A stretch of 20,031 bases of DNA from an uncultured Porphyromonadaceae bacterium (GCA_900540625.1 UQGP01000042.1:1-20031), one strand, 5' to 3'; positions 1-8,528 are shown, counted from the stretch's first letter. Made by a program: numbers and translations. The notes: generated by a model not told the origin, from the sequence alone.

Positions 1-41
1 ATATTATCATTCAACCGCTTATAAAATACTCTGTTTTTCAG

Positions 42-59
42 TGACGAAGTCAGGAAAAA
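42..59 (+). repeat. Left arm of an 18-bp inverted repeat at the window edges
   Basis: The 18-mer TGACGAAGTCAGGAAAAA here recurs exactly, in reverse orientation, at 19976-19993. Two further upstream bases also match beyond a single mismatch. Here it lies in a non-coding stretch: the frame encoding DEVRKK is closed by a stop at 22-24 and again shortly after. It may belong to a dispersed repeat family or be a remnant of a gene. Function unknown. Confidence 0.55.
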
Positions 60-147
60 ATCATTATGCGCAATTTCTCGTTAAAAATCAGCGACTTGCA
101 TTTCGGTCTCCGAGCCGAGAAAAATCATACAACAAGTAGGCGCGACC

Positions 148-195
148 AAAAAAAAAGAAGAGACACCGCCCCACACATGGGGCAATGTCTCTTCT
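148..195 (-). terminator. Strong intrinsic terminator of the 219-3371 gene
   Basis: Read on the minus strand, a 10-bp outer stem (156-165 with 186-195) and a 6-bp GC-rich inner stem (168-173 with 178-183) enclose a 4-nt loop. A 2x2 internal loop separates the two stems. A run of nine T follows (plus-strand A at 148-156). The hairpin begins about 24 bases after the stop codon, as expected for Rho-independent termination. Confidence 0.93.
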
Positions 196-218
196 ATCCT
201 TAATATAAACTCTATACC

Positions 219-3200
219 TTATTTAACGAGGACCTTGCGTCCCGAGCCGTCGGAATATTTGTATATATAGATATTTCCGGGCGTGGTCTTGGTCACGCGA
301 ATACCCTCAATGGTGTATATACCTACGAGTGTGGCTTCGGCGCCGACTTCGTCGTAGCGTATGTCCTGTACCGCGTCATATTTCTCGTAGTCGATGACGG
401 GCGAAATAGCCATGGACAGGGGATCTTCGGTGTTTGCATACCACTTGTACTCGCCGGTGGGCTTACTATTTTCGTCATACACTGCCAGATAGTGCCATGC
501 TGTGTTCTTTTCTCCGGTCGAACGACGGTGGCAGAATATAGCGATGTCGTCAGCGGTGTAAGGCGAAACTTCAAGCGAACCGTTGGGGAACGGGCCTACG
601 GTAATGAAGAATTCGGTACCCTTGTTTAGTTCGATGGTTTTGTCAAAGTGGAAGATGGTGGCCAGGTAGTCGGTTTCGCTATACTTGAGGTCTCCGGCCT
701 TGACGGATGCGGATGCCAGTACGGCGCCGGGTGCGCCATCTTCACCCACTGCGTTGATAGTCATAGGTATCAGCGTCTCGGGGGCAATGGTGGTTACCGA
801 AGCAAAGTATACGGCTACACTGTCGATAGCGGCGGGGCCAAGCGTTGCTTTGTACTTCTCGGCAAATTTGTCCATATCCAACCAGTTGGTACCGGCATAA
901 TTACCATACCATCCGAGTTCGACTTTCTCCAGTTTGGAGTTTTCCTCGCTACTAATGTTCCAAACATACTGGGCACCTCCGGCCTGAATTGCATATGTCA
1001 GAATATCATTGGTTTGTCCGGCATCATTCTTGGCGGTAAGTCCGACGCTGACAACGCCTTTCTTTTCGAAGACGACTGTCGGGTTTTGCTCTGTGGTAGT
1101 TTCGATATTCGCATTTTGGAACACCCATTTCCATTCGGTGGGATGTCCTTGCGAGAGGTCGCGGAAGGTCACGGGAACATTGAGGGGCAGGAACACGCCC
1201 ACGAAGGGAGATTCGTAGCCTTCCTCAGGCAGACCGATGATGGCTGTCGGGGCTTTCTGCGAAACCACGACGAAGCCTTTGCGCTCGGCTTTGGCGGTCT
1301 CTGTACCGCGGGTGACGGTGAGGGTCACGTCGTAAGTACCGGCCTTATTGTAGGTCACTACGGGGTTGGCCTCGGTCGAAGTCTCGACTTCGGCACCGGG
1401 GAACGACCAGGTCATGCTCTCGGGTTCGCCCTGAGTAATGCTCTTGAAGGCTACACTTTCGCCTTCGAAGATATGCAGCGACTCGGAGGCCGAAGCGTCT
1501 TCGCGTACGATACGGAAGCCGTCGATAGCCAGGTTTTCGCCGCCGAAGGGATAGTCAAATGCGAAGGATACCTTCTTGCCTACATATTTGGAGAGGTCAA
1601 ATCCGAATTTATTCCATGTCGTGGTGTTGTATGCAGTCTCCTGAGCCCAGTCGAATGCGTTCAACAGCGTTGTGGTTTCTCCGCTATCGACGTCGGTGAC
1701 GGTGAAGGTCCATTTGCCGTATATCAAGAAGTTGGGGGCAAAGTATGCGTAGAATTCGACTTTGCTGCCTTCTTTGATGTCGAACGCCGGGCTTTCGAGT
1801 ACGGACGAGCCGGTCGAAGCGTAATCGTAATTGATGGCTATCGAATACTTGTCGTCGCTCTTGATGGTCTTGAAGTTCATATCTGACAGCCCCCAGCCTT
1901 TGCCTACGGTCCAGTCGGCCAAGCCTTCTGCCGAGTCAAATTCCTGGTCATAGTCTGCCACTACGGCGCGGTCGGTGGTGAAATCGGCCTTGAGCGGAAG
2001 TGTGATGTCGAAAGTGGCCGTTACTACGGGGCTATTGACATTGTATCCGCGGGTCATAACGTACAGCGTGCAGGATTTGTCAAGGGTTACTGTTGCTTCT
2101 TTACCCTCGACTACGGTGCTTTGGGTGTAATCGCTTTCTTCGAATTCCTCGGCGCTCTTGGCCGTGGTCGAGTACCATATTGTGACGGCGTTTTCGTCGT
2201 CCGTGGAGATTTTCACATCAACGGCATCGTTGAATTTGCCGCCTAACGGGGTCACTACCGGCTCTTTGAGCGGAGTCTTGGCTACGACGGTTACGGTCAT
2301 AGTTGCCGATGCGGGATAGTAGTTGGCATCGCCATCGAATTTTGCGGTGATGACTGCTTCGCTATCTTCCTTGACATAAGAGGTGTAGAGTGTGCCCTTG
2401 CTGTCTACCGAGCATACCAGGGGGGCGGACGAAGAGTACTTGATGGGCGTCACCTTGTTCGGGTTGAGCAGGTCGGCATATCCTTCTTCGCCCGTGATGA
2501 GCGAAACTTTGGCTTCGTTGAAACGAATTTGCGGGTCTTTGCGGATGACGTATTTAGCCTCGGCTACATCGCTGTATTCGGTACCCACAAGAGTGACGGC
2601 CTTCAGTGTAGCGGTCTCGGCTACGGCGATGGGCTCGGTGTAAGCCTTGCGTGTGCCGTCTTCCAGCTTGGGATTGCTGCCGTCGGTTGTATAATATATG
2701 GTGTATTTACCGGCTTCGAGCGACGATACGGCCAGCGATACGGACTGTGCTTCGTCATAAGTACCGGCTGCAACCGAGAATGTCGGAGCGGGTACGGACG
2801 ATTCTACGGTCTCGTAATCAATCTCGATTTTCTTGACATACAACGGGCCTTTGGTGTCACTCGTCTGATTGAAGGTAATCACAATCTCGCCTTCCTGCGC
2901 ATCTGCATCGGCTATCTTGAACTCGTACTCGGCTATACTGTTTGTAAGGGATGCCGTAGTATTGGTCCCGTTGAGATAGCTTTTGCCGTTGACTGTCACC
3001 GATACATTGCCGGCCATTGTGTCTTTATTCACACGAGCCGATACACGTACAGCCTTGATTAGACCGGCGAGGTCGCTTGTGGAGAGAGTGGCTTTTACCG
3101 GGGGTCTATCCGCCGACCCTATATACTGGCCGCTGGATGCCGTATAGGCAAATACAATAGTGCCCTCGGCTGTGGCTTTCCACTGCAGGCCGTTGAGTTC

Positions 3201-3371
3201 GGCTGTGTAGAAATCCTTTTCGACAGCACTGGCGCCAAAGTTGTAGAAGCCTTGGCCGCCTTTGTTCTTGGACGTGTTCCACTCAAAAGACCAAGTGGAC
3301 ACGGCCGCCGATGCCGTAACGGGCAACAGCGTCGCCAATACAGCAATTAATGTGAGTAATGTTTTTTTCAT
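219..3371 (-). CDS. Large secreted multidomain surface protein (chitobiase-C-like, choice-of-anchor-J-like, PKD domains; T9SS-like tail)
   Basis: The protein has about 1050 residues. The start is the ATG at 3371, which gives a normal signal peptide (MKKTLLTL, hydrophobic core, cleavage near ASA-AV); an in-frame TTG two codons upstream is less likely. Domains by inspection: an N-terminal beta-sandwich (about 28-190); a chitobiase/hexosaminidase C-terminal-like module with YYTTDGSNP (about 198-275); an Ig-like module (280-365); a second chitobiase-C-like module (370-460); a choice-of-anchor-J-like sandwich (470-635); two PKD modules (about 640-715 and 725-805) with NPVVTYNKAGTYDV and NPTVVFEKKG; another sandwich (810-990); and a C-terminal segment like type IX secretion sorting domains (VGIYTIEGIRV, ending RKVLVK). 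No catalytic motif was recognised, so adhesion or glycan binding at the cell surface is the likely role (inference). It appears monocistronic, with its own promoter and terminator. Confidence 0.88.
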   Translation of the reverse strand: MKKTLLTLIAVLATLLPVTASAAVSTWSFEWNTSKNKGGQGFYNFGASAVEKDFYTAELNGLQWKATAEGTIVFAYTASSGQYIGSADRPPVKATLSTSDLAGLIKAVRVSARVNKDTMAGNVSVTVNGKSYLNGTNTTASLTNSIAEYEFKIADADAQEGEIVITFNQTSDTKGPLYVKKIEIDYETVESSVPAPTFSVAAGTYDEAQSVSLAVSSLEAGKYTIYYTTDGSNPKLEDGTRKAYTEPIAVAETATLKAVTLVGTEYSDVAEAKYVIRKDPQIRFNEAKVSLITGEEGYADLLNPNKVTPIKYSSSAPLVCSVDSKGTLYTSYVKEDSEAVITAKFDGDANYYPASATMTVTVVAKTPLKEPVVTPLGGKFNDAVDVKISTDDENAVTIWYSTTAKSAEEFEESDYTQSTVVEGKEATVTLDKSCTLYVMTRGYNVNSPVVTATFDITLPLKADFTTDRAVVADYDQEFDSAEGLADWTVGKGWGLSDMNFKTIKSDDKYSIAINYDYASTGSSVLESPAFDIKEGSKVEFYAYFAPNFLIYGKWTFTVTDVDSGETTTLLNAFDWAQETAYNTTTWNKFGFDLSKYVGKKVSFAFDYPFGGENLAIDGFRIVREDASASESLHIFEGESVAFKSITQGEPESMTWSFPGAEVETSTEANPVVTYNKAGTYDVTLTVTRGTETAKAERKGFVVVSQKAPTAIIGLPEEGYESPFVGVFLPLNVPVTFRDLSQGHPTEWKWVFQNANIETTTEQNPTVVFEKKGVVSVGLTAKNDAGQTNDILTYAIQAGGAQYVWNISSEENSKLEKVELGWYGNYAGTNWLDMDKFAEKYKATLGPAAIDSVAVYFASVTTIAPETLIPMTINAVGEDGAPGAVLASASVKAGDLKYSETDYLATIFHFDKTIELNKGTEFFITVGPFPNGSLEVSPYTADDIAIFCHRRSTGEKNTAWHYLAVYDENSKPTGEYKWYANTEDPLSMAISPVIDYEKYDAVQDIRYDEVGAEATLVGIYTIEGIRVTKTTPGNIYIYKYSDGSGRKVLVK

Positions 3372-3419
3372 AAGCAATTCGTCTGTTATTTATAATTATC
3401 CTATTGCATTTTGTTCCGA

Positions 3420-3450
3420 CAAAGTTAAGGCTTAATCCAAATAAATCAAA
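3420..3450 (-). promoter_or_regulatory. Bacteroidetes-type promoter of the 219-3371 surface protein
   Basis: On the minus strand TTTG (3450-3447) is followed by a 19-base spacer and TAACTTTG (3427-3420). This matches the Bacteroidetes primary-sigma consensus TTTG-N19/20-TAnnTTTG. Transcription would begin near 3413, giving a leader of about 40 bases before the ATG at 3371. No strong Shine-Dalgarno is seen, which is usual in this phylum. Confidence 0.8.
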
Positions 3451-3785
3451 GTTTTTTACAATAAAAATCGAAAAGGCAAGTATCGAAGCATCACCGCTTT
3501 ACAAAATGCCACGCCCGACCGACCGCATAAGCGTGTCTGTCGGGCGTATGCAATACTCATTACCACATTATTTTCGGGTATATTGTGCGCCCGTTGATGC
3601 AAAAACTCGAAAAAATCGGCCTATCCGGCTGCAAAACAAGTCGCAGACACAGCCTCTTACGAGGCCGCACATTCCGCATCAGGGCTTTTCGACCGATGTC
3701 TAAAGTCGTCTCCTCCGAGCGGCAATATTCGTCCCATACGGGCTGTAATCTGCTCTTAGGGGTGGGCACAATCTGCCCTCCGGCA
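3451..3785. other. Intergenic region between carB and the surface-protein gene
   Basis: About 335 bases with no convincing gene. It contains the carB-side hairpin at 3511-3547 and one copy of a 14-bp duplication at 3723-3736. A 69-codon GTG-initiated frame on the minus strand (3560-3769) spans the duplication. It has no recognisable domain, no signal peptide and no clear start signals, so it is not called as a gene. Confidence 0.6.
3511..3547 (-). terminator. Probable carAB operon terminator hairpin
   Basis: ACGCCCGAC (3511-3519) pairs perfectly with GTCGGGCGT (3539-3547). Inside, further GAC/GTC and CGC/GCG pairs surround an ATAA loop, giving a long GC-rich stem with small bulges. On the minus strand it is followed by GGCATTTTGT, a weak T-rich stretch. 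It lies about 240 bases past the carB stop, so it may instead be a transcript-stabilising hairpin. Confidence 0.5.
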
Positions 3786-3800
3786 TCAATATTCGTCCCA
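3723..3800. repeat. 14-bp direct repeat duplicating the carB 3' end
   Basis: CAATATTCGTCCCA occurs at 3723-3736 and 3787-3800. The second copy encodes the last carB residues (WDEY) and overlaps its stop. The first lies 50 bases beyond the stop and would encode the same WDEY followed by an open codon. This looks like a short local duplication at the gene end. Confidence 0.7.
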
Positions 3801-6800
3801 GCTCTTGATTTCGATATCGTCTACGGGGATGGAGGTAAAGGCGTTGATGTATGCCGAGGCCAAGCGGGCATTAGTAATCAGAGGCACGTTGAGATCCACA
3901 GCGGCACGGCGTATCTTGTAGCCGTTGCTAAGTTCGGTGGTGGTCAAGTTCTTAGGAATATTGACCACCATATCTATTTTATGGTCGTGCAGCAATTCGA
4001 GCGCCTGCGGATGCATATCGGGCTGCGAAGGCCAGTAGACACGGATGGCCGGAATACCATTGTCGTTGAGGAAGGCATGTGTACCGCCGGTGGCATAGAT
4101 GGTAAATCCGTGTGAATGAAGTGTGTGCGCGGCTTCCAGCATATCGGCCTTCTGGCGCGGCGTTCCCGTGCTGAGCAACACCGAGTGGCGCGGAACTCGC
4201 TGTCCCACACTTATCATCGCAGCCAACAGCGCTTCGCCCGTATCATCGCCCAGGCAGCCCACTTCGCCGGTTGAGGACATGTCCACACCAAGCACCGGAT
4301 CGGCACCTTGCAGGCGCGAGAACGAGAATTGCGAGGCCTTGATGCCTACGTAATCCAAGTCGAAGGCGCTCTTGGCCGGCCGTTTGACGTCAAGACCGAG
4401 CATCGCCTTAGTGGCCAAGTCTATGAAGTTTATCTTCAAGACCTTGGATACAAAGGGGAACGAGCGCGAGGCTCTGAGGTTGCATTCGATGACTTTGATG
4501 TCGTTGTTCTTGGCCAGATACTGGATATTGAAAGGTCCGGTAATATGCAGGGCGCGAGCTATCTGCTGCGAGACTTTCTTGATACGGCGCACGGTTTCGA
4601 CGTAAATCTTTTGCGGAGGGAATTGTATGGTGGCGTCGCCCGAGTGCACGCCCGCAAATTCGATGTGCTCGCTGATGGCATATACTATGATTTCGCCGTC
4701 ACGTGCCACGGCATCCATTTCTATCTCCTTGGCGTTCTGTATAAACTGCGTCACCACCACCGGGTGTTCCTTGCTGACATCTGCGGCCAAGCGGAGGAAG
4801 CGTACCAATTCGTCGTTGTTGGAACATACATTCATAGCCGCACCGCTGAGCACATAACTGGGGCGTACCAGTACCGGGAACCCGACTTCTTCTATAAATG
4901 AGTTGATGGACTCCATATCCGTCAACTCGCGCCATCGCGGTTGGTCTATGCCGAGGTTGTCGAGCATGGCCGAGAACTTGTGCCGATCTTCGGCGTTGTC
5001 TATATCATGTGCCGAAGTACCGAGGATTTTGACACCCTGTCCGTCCAAGCGCGTAGCCAAGTTGTTGGGTATCTGTCCGCCGACGCTCAGGATGACCCCG
5101 TGCGGTTGCTCGAGGTCGATGATATCCATAACGCGCTCGAAGGTCAATTCGTCAAAATACAGACGGTCGCACATATCATAGTCCGTAGACACGGTCTCGG
5201 GATTGTAGTTTATCATCACCGAACGCCAGCCCTGCTGCTTGACCGAACGGAGAGCATTGACCGAGCACCAGTCGAATTCGACGGACGATCCGATGCGGTA
5301 TGCGCCGCTGCCCAGGACGATTATACTGCGGTGGTCGTGCTTATAGTGTACATCGTTCTCCGTACCGTTGTATGTCAAATACAGGTAGTTGGTACTTGCG
5401 GGATATTCGGCGGCAAGTGTGTCTATCTGCTTGACACACGGGACTATGCCAAGTTGTTTGCGCAGACAGCGCACTTCCAGCACGGACTCGTGAGCGTGGG
5501 ACATATCGTCCTTATACACCGAACGGGCTATCTGAAAGTCGCTGAAACCCTGTTGCTTGGCCAGACGCAACAAATCCTCGGGCAAATCCTCGAGCTGATT
5601 GTAAGCGCCCAACTCATCAGCCGTGTCCATAATGGCTCGCAGCTTGTACAGGAACCAGCGGTCTATCTTGGTAAGCGCGTGTATGCGTTCGACATCATAG
5701 CCGCGAGCCATAGCCTTGGCTATCACAAATATACGGCGATCGGTAGGCTCGGCCAAAGCGTGGTCGATGTTGTCTATCTTTATGTCTTTATTCTCGACAA
5801 ATCCGTGCATCCCCTGCCCTATCATTCGCAAGCCCTTCTGTATGGCTTCTTCGAAGGTACGACCTATGGCCATAACCTCGCCGACGCTCTTCATGGACGA
5901 TCCTATTTCGCGATTGACGCCGTGGAATTTACCCAAATCCCAGCGCGGAATCTTGACGACTACGTAGTCTAATGCCGGTTCGAAGAACGCCGAGGTGTCG
6001 TGCGTCACCGAGTTGCGTAATTCAAACAGCCCGTAGCCGAGGCCCAATTTGGCAGCGACAAAAGCCAGCGGATAGCCCGTGGCCTTGGATGCCAGAGCCG
6101 ACGACCGACTCAGACGGGCATTGACCTCGATGACACGATAGTCCATACTGTCGGGGTCGTAGGCATACTGGACATTACACTCGCCTACGATGCCTACATG
6201 ACGTATGATTTTGATGGCCAGCGAGCGCAAATAATGGTAATCATCGTTGCTCAGGGTCTGACTGGGAGCCACCACGATGCTTTCGCCCGTGTGTATGCCC
6301 AGGGGATCGAAGTTCTCCATATTGCACACGGTGATGCAATTGTCATAGCGGTCGCGTACCACCTCGTACTCGACTTCTTTCCAGCCTTTAAGTGATTTCT
6401 CGATAAGCACCTGTGGAGCAAATGCCAAAGCCTTTTCGGCCAAAGCTCTCAGTTCTTCGGCATTGTCACAAAATCCGCTACCCAAGCCGCCCAAGGCGTA
6501 AGCCGCACGTACGATTACCGGATAGCCCAACTCGGAAGCCACGTCCAAGGCCTGTGCCACGCTGTCGGCGGCACTGCTGCGTATGGTCTTAACGCCTATC
6601 TCGTCCAGTCGCTTGACAAAAAGTTCGCGGTCTTCGGTGTCGATAATGGCCTGCACCGGAGTACCAAGCACCTGTACACCGTAGCGCTCGAAAACGCCGT
6701 CACGGTATAGGTCGACACCGCAGTTCAGCGCCGTCTGCCCGCCGAAAGCCAATAGGATGCCGTCGGGACGCTCTTTTTCGATGACCTTTGTCACGAAATA

Positions 6801-7013
6801 CGGCGTCACCGGCAGGAAGTATATCTTGTCGGCAAAGCCTTCGGAAGTCTGCACCGTGGCAATATTGGGGTTGATCAGGACGGTGGATATGCCCTCTTCT
6901 TTCATAGCCTTGAGTGCCTGCGAGCCCGAGTAATCAAATTCGCCGGCCTCGCCTATCTTAAGCGCCCCGCTGCCCAGTAGCAGCACTTTTCGTATGGTTT
7001 TGTTGGCTGTCAT
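3786..7013 (-). CDS. carB: Carbamoyl phosphate synthetase, large (synthetase) subunit
   Basis: The 1075-residue product matches the usual CarB length of about 1070. It makes carbamoyl phosphate from bicarbonate, two ATP and ammonia delivered by CarA, for pyrimidine and arginine synthesis in the cytoplasm. Two homologous halves are visible. The first (1-400) has GSGALKIGEAGEFDYSGSQ, FGGQTALN (90-97), an ATP-grasp core with ALGGLGSG (173-180) and EVNARLSRSSALASK. The second starts near 563 with IVLGSGAYRIGSSVEFDW and has VGGQIPNN and the metal/ATP segment ECNLRASRS (843-851). Residues 400-555 form the oligomerisation region. The C-terminal 940-1075 is the MGS-like allosteric domain with YATGGT (973-978). 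Many segments resemble the eukaryotic CPS1/CAD enzymes (NPNIATVQT, KIPRWDL, SSMKSVGEVMAIGRTFEE). It lies 94 bases downstream of carA with no internal promoter seen, so the two are probably co-transcribed. Confidence 0.97.
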   Translation of the reverse strand: MTANKTIRKVLLLGSGALKIGEAGEFDYSGSQALKAMKEEGISTVLINPNIATVQTSEGFADKIYFLPVTPYFVTKVIEKERPDGILLAFGGQTALNCGVDLYRDGVFERYGVQVLGTPVQAIIDTEDRELFVKRLDEIGVKTIRSSAADSVAQALDVASELGYPVIVRAAYALGGLGSGFCDNAEELRALAEKALAFAPQVLIEKSLKGWKEVEYEVVRDRYDNCITVCNMENFDPLGIHTGESIVVAPSQTLSNDDYHYLRSLAIKIIRHVGIVGECNVQYAYDPDSMDYRVIEVNARLSRSSALASKATGYPLAFVAAKLGLGYGLFELRNSVTHDTSAFFEPALDYVVVKIPRWDLGKFHGVNREIGSSMKSVGEVMAIGRTFEEAIQKGLRMIGQGMHGFVENKDIKIDNIDHALAEPTDRRIFVIAKAMARGYDVERIHALTKIDRWFLYKLRAIMDTADELGAYNQLEDLPEDLLRLAKQQGFSDFQIARSVYKDDMSHAHESVLEVRCLRKQLGIVPCVKQIDTLAAEYPASTNYLYLTYNGTENDVHYKHDHRSIIVLGSGAYRIGSSVEFDWCSVNALRSVKQQGWRSVMINYNPETVSTDYDMCDRLYFDELTFERVMDIIDLEQPHGVILSVGGQIPNNLATRLDGQGVKILGTSAHDIDNAEDRHKFSAMLDNLGIDQPRWRELTDMESINSFIEEVGFPVLVRPSYVLSGAAMNVCSNNDELVRFLRLAADVSKEHPVVVTQFIQNAKEIEMDAVARDGEIIVYAISEHIEFAGVHSGDATIQFPPQKIYVETVRRIKKVSQQIARALHITGPFNIQYLAKNNDIKVIECNLRASRSFPFVSKVLKINFIDLATKAMLGLDVKRPAKSAFDLDYVGIKASQFSFSRLQGADPVLGVDMSSTGEVGCLGDDTGEALLAAMISVGQRVPRHSVLLSTGTPRQKADMLEAAHTLHSHGFTIYATGGTHAFLNDNGIPAIRVYWPSQPDMHPQALELLHDHKIDMVVNIPKNLTTTELSNGYKIRRAAVDLNVPLITNARLASAYINAFTSIPVDDIEIKSWDEY

Positions 7014-7107
7014 GGATTGTCGTGTATATGTGTCTTGGATTTGTTTCGTTGTATTGTTTCGTAGCCTTATATTATTATGACGTTACGGCGACCTGCATTA
7101 CATCCGG

Positions 7108-8196
7108 TCAGAGTAGCGCCGCAAAGTCATCGAAAATAAATTCGGTATCCTTGGGTCCCGAGGAGGCTTCGGGGTGGAACTGAGCCGAGAACCACGGGCG
7201 AAACTTATGGCGTATGCCCTCATTGGTTCCGTCGTTGAGGTTGACAAACAGCGGCGCCCATTCTTCGGGCAGGGTCTTGTCATCTACGGCGAAGCCGTGG
7301 TTTTGGCTGGTGACGTAACAGCGCTCGGTGCCTACAAGGCGTACCGGCTGGTTGTGGCTGCGATGTCCGTACTTGAGTTTGAACACCGATGCACCGGCGG
7401 CTTTGGCCAACAATTGATTGCCCATACATATTCCGCATATAGGGCGTCTGGTCTCCATAGCCTTACGTATATTGGCTACGGTGACATCCACCATATCCGG
7501 ATTGCCCGGGCCGTTGGATATAAACAGCCCGTCCCAGCCTTCGAGCGTATTGAAGTCATAGTCCCAAGGGACACGGATGACACGAAGGCCGCGACGCAAC
7601 AGGCAGCGCAGAATATTATGCTTGACGCCGCAGTCAACCAGCACCACGGTCTTTTCCGCCGACGCATCGCCGTAGGTTTCTACTTCGGTACATGAGGTCT
7701 TGGCCACCAAGTTTTCCTTGTTCGGGTCGTACATTTCGGTGACTGCCGGAGCACCGTCTATCTCGATACGTCCCAGCATCGAACCATGCTCGCGCAGATG
7801 CTTGGTCAGGGCGCGTGTGTCTATGCCGTATACGGCGGGGACATGCTCGTCGCGTAACCATTGGGCCAGCGACCGTGAGGACTGCCAGTGGCTGTTGTGC
7901 CACGAATAGTCCTGACATACGAAGCCTCGACAATGGATGCGCTCGCTCTCGAAATTGTCACTCAACGCCGAAGCCGGTGCATCGGCTGCCGGGACGCCGT
8001 AATTGCCCTGCAACGGGAAGGTCGTCACCAATATCTGACCCTCGTACGAGGGGTCGGTAAGACTCTCGGGATAACCGGTCATAGCGGTATTGAACACCAC
8101 CTCGCCGGAAGTCCCGGCGGCGTCATAGCCAAACGAATGGCCGCAAAAAATGGTGCCGTCTTCGAGTATTAGTCGTGCGGCAGGTGTTTGTCTCAT
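7108..8196 (-). CDS. carA: Carbamoyl phosphate synthetase, small (glutamine amidotransferase) subunit
   Basis: The protein has 362 residues. The ATG at 8196 gives MRQTPAARLILEDGT, matching the family N-terminus; the open frame extends upstream to 8493 but that part is not family-like and overlaps the regulatory region. It hydrolyses glutamine and channels ammonia to CarB. The N-terminal domain shows GEVVFNTAMTGYPE (31-44) and GIDTRALTKHLREHG. The class I glutamine amidotransferase domain has GGPG-like SNGPGNP (228-233), the nucleophile Cys257 in GICMGNQ, and His341-Glu343 in QFHPEAS, so the catalytic triad is intact. The residue after MG is Asn where most bacterial enzymes have His (GHQ). It is the first gene of the carAB operon, read leftwards, divergent from the helicase gene. 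Confidence 0.96.
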   Translation of the reverse strand: MRQTPAARLILEDGTIFCGHSFGYDAAGTSGEVVFNTAMTGYPESLTDPSYEGQILVTTFPLQGNYGVPAADAPASALSDNFESERIHCRGFVCQDYSWHNSHWQSSRSLAQWLRDEHVPAVYGIDTRALTKHLREHGSMLGRIEIDGAPAVTEMYDPNKENLVAKTSCTEVETYGDASAEKTVVLVDCGVKHNILRCLLRRGLRVIRVPWDYDFNTLEGWDGLFISNGPGNPDMVDVTVANIRKAMETRRPICGICMGNQLLAKAAGASVFKLKYGHRSHNQPVRLVGTERCYVTSQNHGFAVDDKTLPEEWAPLFVNLNDGTNEGIRHKFRPWFSAQFHPEASSGPKDTEFIFDDFAALL

Positions 8197-8285
8197 AATG
8201 CTTGTAGGCGTAATATTGGGGCTGTTATTGGAAACTGTGTCGCTGCAGGCCCGGATGGCTCTGCGCCGGATGCGGTATCCGTCTG

Positions 8286-8293
8286 CAAATTTA
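8286..8293 (-). promoter_or_regulatory. Candidate carAB promoter -7 element
   Basis: On the minus strand this reads TAAATTTG, matching the TAnnTTTG -7 consensus of Bacteroidetes. No TTTG is found 19-21 bases upstream, so the -33 element is weak or absent and an activator may be needed. Predicted leader is about 80 bases to the carA ATG. Confidence 0.5.
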
Positions 8294-8343
8294 GTGTTTT
8301 TTTCCGTAACGACAGCCACGCTGCAAGACCCATTTACCCCTTT

Positions 8344-8389
8344 TGCGACAAAATGCGACAAAAAGAATTTGCACGAACTTTTTGTCGCA
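8344..8389. promoter_or_regulatory. TGCGACAAAA direct plus inverted repeat, candidate operator
   Basis: TGCGACAAAA (8344-8353) is repeated immediately as TGCGACAAAAA (8354-8364). Its exact reverse complement TTTTTGTCGCA follows at 8379-8389 after 14 bases. The 11-bp inverted repeat plus tandem half-site sits between two divergent promoter motifs. It lacks a GC-rich core next to an external T run, so it reads as a protein-binding site rather than a terminator (inference). Confidence 0.5.
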
Positions 8390-8419
8390 CATAAGCATAC
8401 GTATTCGCTCAAAAATGCG

Positions 8420-8427
8420 TAACTTTG
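8420..8427 (+). promoter_or_regulatory. Candidate promoter -7 element for the helicase/TPR-S1 pair
   Basis: TAACTTTG exactly matches the Bacteroidetes -7 consensus and is identical to the -7 elements of three other genes here. No TTTG is present at the expected -33 spacing; the nearest lies 35 bases upstream, within the inverted repeat at 8379-8389. Predicted leader is about 95 bases. Confidence 0.55.
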
Positions 8428-8528
8428 TAGTCTATTCACTTGTGGCCCGAGCACGTTGCCATGACGTGCACACCAAGCCGCCCCTGAAACCATAGAAAAA
8501 AATTATAGACAACCTCATACCACTCCTC

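Larger units (their letters stand above)
8197..8528. other. Divergent intergenic region between carA and the helicase gene
   Basis: About 330 bases without a supported gene. It holds a -7-like motif for each direction, a TGCGACAAAA direct/inverted repeat between them (8344-8389), and a small hairpin GCACGT (8451-8456) with ACGTGC (8464-8469) in the expected helicase leader. No recognised riboswitch or pyrimidine attenuator could be identified by eye. Confidence 0.6.

Noticed and set aside
648..1886. 412-codon plus-strand frame opposite the large surface protein
   Set aside because: Antisense shadow; the minus-strand frame has signal peptide, PKD and sorting domains along its whole length.
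3560..3769. 69-codon minus-strand frame just downstream of carB, starting with GTG
   Set aside because: No domain, signal peptide or start signal; it includes the duplicated carB 3' end and looks like intergenic sequence.
8354..8389. Inverted repeat considered as an intrinsic terminator
   Set aside because: The T and A runs lie inside the stem, the stem is AT-rich in its loop-proximal half, and no gene ends nearby.
8197..8493. Upstream in-frame extension of carA
   Set aside because: The CarA family begins at the ATG at 8196; the extension is not family-like and spans the predicted promoter and inverted repeat.
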